8,241 bases of DNA from Burkholderiales bacterium (GTDB lineage: Bacteria > Pseudomonadota > Gammaproteobacteria > Burkholderiales > JACMKV01). Position 1 is the first letter of the stretch. Every line of letters starts with the position of its first letter. Shown piece by piece: positions 5,434 to 8,241 of the stretch. A model generated the notes under the pieces. It had not been told where the DNA came from. It saw only the letters and a list, made by a program, of their open reading frames with translations, and searched no databases. The position numbers were made by a program, and so were the translations under genes. Where the stretch lies: NCBI GenBank assembly GCA_014379915.1, contig JACMKV010000040.1, positions 1-8,241 on the forward strand, in the 5' to 3' direction.

Positions 5434-7059
5434 TCAGCGCCCCAACTTTCTCGAACGGAAATCGCGAATGATTTCGCGCGCGGCGTTGTGGCCGGGCAGG
5501 CCGGTGACGCCGCCGCCGGGATGCGTGCCAGAGCCGCATAAGTAAAGTCCGCGGATCGGGCTCCGGTAATCGGCATGGCCCAACACCGGACGTGCGCTGT
5601 ACAGCTGGTCGAGCGTTAGCGCGCCATGAAAAATATCGCCGCCGATCAGGCCGAATTTGCGTTCGAGATCGAGCGGCGTCAGCGTCATGCGGCCGAGCAC
5701 GCTGGCCTTGAAATTCGGCGCGTAGCGATTGACGGTTTCGATCGCGAGGTCGGCCGCTGCTTCGCGCAGATCGTCCCAGTTCGCGCCGTCGGGCAATTGC
5801 GGATTGAAGTGCTGGCAGAACAGACTCGCGACGTGCGCCCCCTCATCCCCTTTTTTCCTGGGCGCCAGGCTGTCGTCGACCGTGCTCGGGATCAGCATTT
5901 CGACGATAGGCTCGCGCGACATGCCGCCGAAATCCGTCGAGCGCGCATCGAAATACGCGCGCTCCATGTAGCCGAGCGACGGTGCGATAACGATGCCGGA
6001 TTGATGATGCGGCTGCAGGTCGGCGCCCGGCAGGCAGGTGAAATCGGGCAGTTCCGACAACGCGACATTCATGCGCAGCGTTCCCGAGCCGCATTTGTAG
6101 TGCTCGATGCGCTGCACGAAATCAGCGTCGAGATCGGCGCGGTCGATCAGCGCTAAATACAGCAGCTTCGGATTCAGATTCGAAACCACGCAGCGCGCTT
6201 CGACTTCGCTGCCATCTTCGAGCATGACGCCGTTGGTGCGGCCGTTCGCGATATTCACGCGCGTGACCGGCGCGTCGACGCTGATCTCGACGCCGCGCTT
6301 TTTGGCCTCGACTGCCATCGCCTGCGTGATCGCGCCCATGCCGCCGAGCGCGTGACCCCATTTGCCTTTTTTGCCGTTGACCTCGCCGAAGGCGTGATGC
6401 AGCAACAGATAAGCCGAGCCCGGCGTGTAGGGGCTCGCGAAATTGCCGACTTGCGAATCGAAACCGAACGCGGCCTTCAGCGGCTCTGATTCAAACCACG
6501 CATCGAGAATATCGCCGGCGCTTTTGGTGAACAGATCGAGCAGATCGCGTTGGCCCGGCAGGTCGAGCTTGCGCACTTTGCCCAGGGTTTGCAGCGCGCG
6601 TAAAAAATCGCCGAGCCCGCCGCCAACGTTCGGCGGCGTTTGCAGCACGAGTTCGCGCAGCACATCCGATACGTTTTCGAGCAGACGATTGAAAGCCGGC
6701 AGGCGCTCGGCATCGACGGTCGAGAAGCGCGCGACTTCAGCTCGCGCTGCCGCTGTACCGGAATGCGATTTGAAATAGTTGCCGTCGGGCAACGGCAGAA
6801 AATTCGAGAACGGCCGCTCGATGATCCGCAGCCCGTGCTCGGCCAGCCTCAGTTCGCGGATGACTTTGGCATGCAGCAGGCTGACGGTGTAGGCCGCCGT
6901 CGAATTGCGGAAGCCCGGATAGAACTCTTCGGTAACCGCTGCGCCGCCAACGATATTGCGGCGTTCCAGCACGCGGACCTTGAGCCCGGCGCGGGCCAGA
7001 TAGCAGGCGCAGACGAGGCCGTTATGGCCGCCGCCGATAATGACGGCGTCGGATTTCAT
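5434..7059 (-). CDS. PYROXD2/CrtI-like FAD-dependent oxidoreductase
   Basis: The 541-residue product starts MKSDAVIIGGGHNGL; the Rossmann FAD motif GGGHNG lies at residues 9-14. The next conserved blocks are VLERRNIVGGAAVTEEFYPG (FAD ribose and isoalloxazine region), GGMGAITQAMAVEAKKRGVE in the middle, and the C-terminal FAD-closing motif YLCGSGTHPGGGVTG near 506-520. The family is phytoene-desaturase-like amine-oxidase-fold flavoproteins; length and motifs fit the PYROXD2 branch better than true carotenoid desaturases. No carotenoid genes are nearby. The substrate is unknown. An upstream in-frame start at 7125 would add 22 residues outside the family's usual N-terminus, so ATG 7059 is preferred. 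The gene follows the exported methyltransferase gene in the same direction after 158 bases that contain a palindromic repeat, so cotranscription is uncertain. Confidence 0.88.
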   Translation of the reverse strand: MKSDAVIIGGGHNGLVCACYLARAGLKVRVLERRNIVGGAAVTEEFYPGFRNSTAAYTVSLLHAKVIRELRLAEHGLRIIERPFSNFLPLPDGNYFKSHSGTAAARAEVARFSTVDAERLPAFNRLLENVSDVLRELVLQTPPNVGGGLGDFLRALQTLGKVRKLDLPGQRDLLDLFTKSAGDILDAWFESEPLKAAFGFDSQVGNFASPYTPGSAYLLLHHAFGEVNGKKGKWGHALGGMGAITQAMAVEAKKRGVEISVDAPVTRVNIANGRTNGVMLEDGSEVEARCVVSNLNPKLLYLALIDRADLDADFVQRIEHYKCGSGTLRMNVALSELPDFTCLPGADLQPHHQSGIVIAPSLGYMERAYFDARSTDFGGMSREPIVEMLIPSTVDDSLAPRKKGDEGAHVASLFCQHFNPQLPDGANWDDLREAAADLAIETVNRYAPNFKASVLGRMTLTPLDLERKFGLIGGDIFHGALTLDQLYSARPVLGHADYRSPIRGLYLCGSGTHPGGGVTGLPGHNAAREIIRDFRSRKLGR

Positions 7060-7140
7060 TCTTCGTGCACCCCGAGCCACGAAGGCCAAAGTGGAGACGG
7101 TCTCGAGCAATCGTTGGTCGAGCAAGGAGACACTATCGAA

Positions 7141-7205
7141 TCCCCCCTGCCCCCCTTTTCCAAAGGGGGGAAAGTCTATTCAAGAGGGCGATAGGCCGGC
7201 AGGGG
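7141..7205. repeat. C/G-rich palindromic repeat between methyltransferase and oxidoreductase genes
   Basis: An inner hairpin has a 9-bp stem: CCCCCCTTT (7150-7158) facing AAAGGGGGG (7162-7170) around a TCC loop. An outer pair, CCCCTGCC (7144-7151) and GGCAGGGG (7198-7205), is also perfectly complementary, but it overlaps the inner stem by two bases, so the two structures partly compete. No U-tract follows on the minus strand, the direction of transcription, so this is a repeat that could slow or stop polymerase rather than a clear terminator. Confidence 0.6.
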
Positions 7206-7217
7206 CCTTCCTGAAAA

Positions 7218-7769
7218 TTACTTCGACGAGCCCACTTGCTTGTGCTCAGGCACCGTCCAGAAAAACACGCGATGATTGCCGACGGTCAACGATTGATCGG
7301 GCTTCCAGTCGCCCATGTCGTAGTTATGCGAGACAATGCGCGTGCCCGGCTTCAATTGCAGCAGCTTCGGGCGCAGCTTCATGTTGACGTCGGGCAGCAG
7401 ATACAACGAGATGACAGTCGCTTTCGACAAGTCCATTTCGAACAGATTGCCCAGAACGAATTTCACCTTATCGGTGACTTTGGCCTGCTTGGCGTTTTCG
7501 TTGGCTTCCTGGATGCGTTCCGGATCGATGTCGACGCCGACGCCGCGCGTGCCGAACTGCTTGGCCGCCGTGATCGGAATCCGCCCATCGCCGGAGCCCA
7601 GGTCATACAGGACGTCGTTTTTTCCGACCTTGGCCACTTTTAGCATTTCGGCCACCACTTCTTCGGGCGTCGGCACGAATGGCACGTCCTTCTGAACTTG
7701 CTCCGCGTAAGCCGAGGCCGCCAAGCCCAGGCTCAGGTACAGGGCCCACAACAGATTCCTTTTCAGCAT
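7218..7769 (-). CDS. Exported class I SAM-dependent methyltransferase-like protein
   Basis: ATG 7769 is preferred because AAGGAG lies eight bases upstream; the alternative start at 7790 precedes that site. The 183-residue product has a signal peptide: MLKRN, a hydrophobic stretch to about residue 20, then ASAYA|EQ with likely cleavage after Ala22. After it comes a small Rossmann methyltransferase domain with motif I VLYDLGSGDGR (53-63), acidic motif II GVDIDPE (Asp80, Asp82) and KFVLGNLFEMDL, then LYLLPDVNMKLRPKLLQLKPG. SAM is cytoplasmic, so a periplasmic methyltransferase fold is a puzzle; it may bind another ligand, or the 'signal' may be an uncleaved anchor. The permease frame upstream overlaps its start as written, which may be an artefact. 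The substrate is unknown. Confidence 0.85.
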   Translation of the reverse strand: MLKRNLLWALYLSLGLAASAYAEQVQKDVPFVPTPEEVVAEMLKVAKVGKNDVLYDLGSGDGRIPITAAKQFGTRGVGVDIDPERIQEANENAKQAKVTDKVKFVLGNLFEMDLSKATVISLYLLPDVNMKLRPKLLQLKPGTRIVSHNYDMGDWKPDQSLTVGNHRVFFWTVPEHKQVGSSK

Positions 7770-8241
7770 GATGATTTCTCCTTTGTTCATGAGTGGTTAC
7801 AACGTTGGTTCGACGCGCCAGCAACAGCACCGGCACACCCGCGAGCAGGACAATGACGCCCACCAGCGCTCCTATGCCGGTGTAGGCGAGGCTAGACGCC
7901 AGCATATAAAGACAGGTTGCGCAAAACACCAGCGGTGTCAGCGGATACAGCGGAACGCGGAACGGCCGCGCGATATCGGGTTCCTTGCGGCGCAGAACGA
8001 ATAGCGAGATCCCGGTCAGCAGGAAAAACAGCCAGAACACCGGCGCCGTGTAATCGACGATGGTCGAGAAGCCTTCGCGTGTCGCGGTGCCGAGCGCGAC
8101 CAGCAGCAGCGCGACAGCGCACTGCGCCAGCAAGGCATTGACCGGCGTGGCGGCGCGTTCGTTCCAGTGCCCCATGAAGCGGAACAACGAATAATCGCGG
8201 CCGACCGCGTAGGCGGTGCGGGCGCCCGTGATCGTCGTCGC
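7603..8241 (-). CDS. APC-superfamily amino-acid permease, C-terminal part (cut by window edge, stop probably lost)
   Basis: The frame is open from the right edge; the N-terminal part lies outside the window. It begins TTITGARTAYAVGRDYSLF, a cytoplasmic loop typical of amino-acid/polyamine/organocation transporters. Four membrane helices follow: VNALLAQCAVALLLVALG, TAPVFWLFFLLTGISLFVL, LTPLVFCATCLYMLASSLAY and GALVGVIVLLAGVPVLLL, with RRKEPDIARPFRVPLYP between the second and third. This is the normal permease C-terminus. After LLLARR (about 7810) the frame continues for about 70 codons, some 62 of them inside the methyltransferase gene, as Arg/Gly-rich sequence ending at 7603. A one-base shift would stop the gene at TAA 7799-7797. 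The real end is therefore probably near 7797, but the sequence as given reads to 7603. The substrate is not determinable. Confidence 0.85.
   Translation of the reverse strand, partial: ATTITGARTAYAVGRDYSLFRFMGHWNERAATPVNALLAQCAVALLLVALGTATREGFSTIVDYTAPVFWLFFLLTGISLFVLRRKEPDIARPFRVPLYPLTPLVFCATCLYMLASSLAYTGIGALVGVIVLLAGVPVLLLARRTNVVTTHEQRRNHHAEKESVVGPVPEPGLGGLGLRGASSEGRAIRADARRSGGRNAKSGQGRKKRRPV

Noticed and set aside
7060..7125. Upstream extension of the oxidoreductase to a start at 7125
   Set aside because: It adds 22 residues before the FAD motif, unlike related proteins, and ATG 7059 sits exactly at the usual distance from GGGHNG.
5626..7194. Plus-strand frames of 176 and 184 codons opposite the FAD oxidoreductase
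   Set aside because: The minus strand encodes a complete, motif-bearing flavoprotein; the plus frames have unstructured Arg/Ala/Gln-rich products.
1..8241. CRISPR array, tRNA, rRNA, insertion sequence or phage module
   Set aside because: I saw no regularly spaced repeats, cloverleaf sequence, transposase, integrase or phage gene on either strand.

Overview
The window looks like part of a betaproteobacterial chromosome. GC is moderately high. The twitching-motility ATPase pair pilT-pilU lies divergent to a yggS-type gene, an arrangement familiar in that class, and the Crp-type regulator has the form seen there. I cannot name a genus from sequence alone. The region is ordinary core and near-core chromosome with many small palindromic repeats and three genes that seem to be shifted by one base near an end. 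I see no phage, no complete transposon, no CRISPR array and no tRNA or rRNA gene.

Layout from left to right. Bases 1-515 (minus) hold the N-terminal part of a YggS/PLPBP pyridoxal-phosphate protein, running off the left edge. It carries a 56-codon in-frame insert built from two copies of a GC-rich repeat. Bases 516-609 are an AT-rich divergent promoter region with a palindrome resembling an FNR-type box. pilT (610-1653) and pilU (1783-2919) follow, separated by a large inverted repeat made of two ATTCCC-N8-GGGAAT-type units. Next is a membrane-anchored DUF2726 gene (2960-3519) broken by a frameshift and ending in an integron-attC-like tail. A REP-like hairpin (3520-3547) separates it from a convergent Crp/Fnr-family regulator gene (3580-4218, minus).

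The right half holds a doubtful small ORF upstream of the regulator, a VOC/glyoxalase-like gene (4491-4919), and an orphan, frameshifted PIN-domain (VapC-like) toxin gene (5002-5428). A PYROXD2/CrtI-like FAD oxidoreductase gene (5434-7059, minus) follows. A C/G-rich palindromic repeat (7141-7205) lies between it and a gene for an exported SAM-dependent methyltransferase-like protein (7218-7769, minus). The window ends in the C-terminal part of an APC-family permease gene, whose stop codon appears to be lost so that it reads into the methyltransferase gene.

Functionally, PilT and PilU power retraction of type IV pili. The other genes share no obvious pathway. I did not find a convincing undescribed multi-gene system. 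The most unusual signal is the repeat-derived coding insert in yggS, because removing exactly 168 bases restores the normal family spacing.
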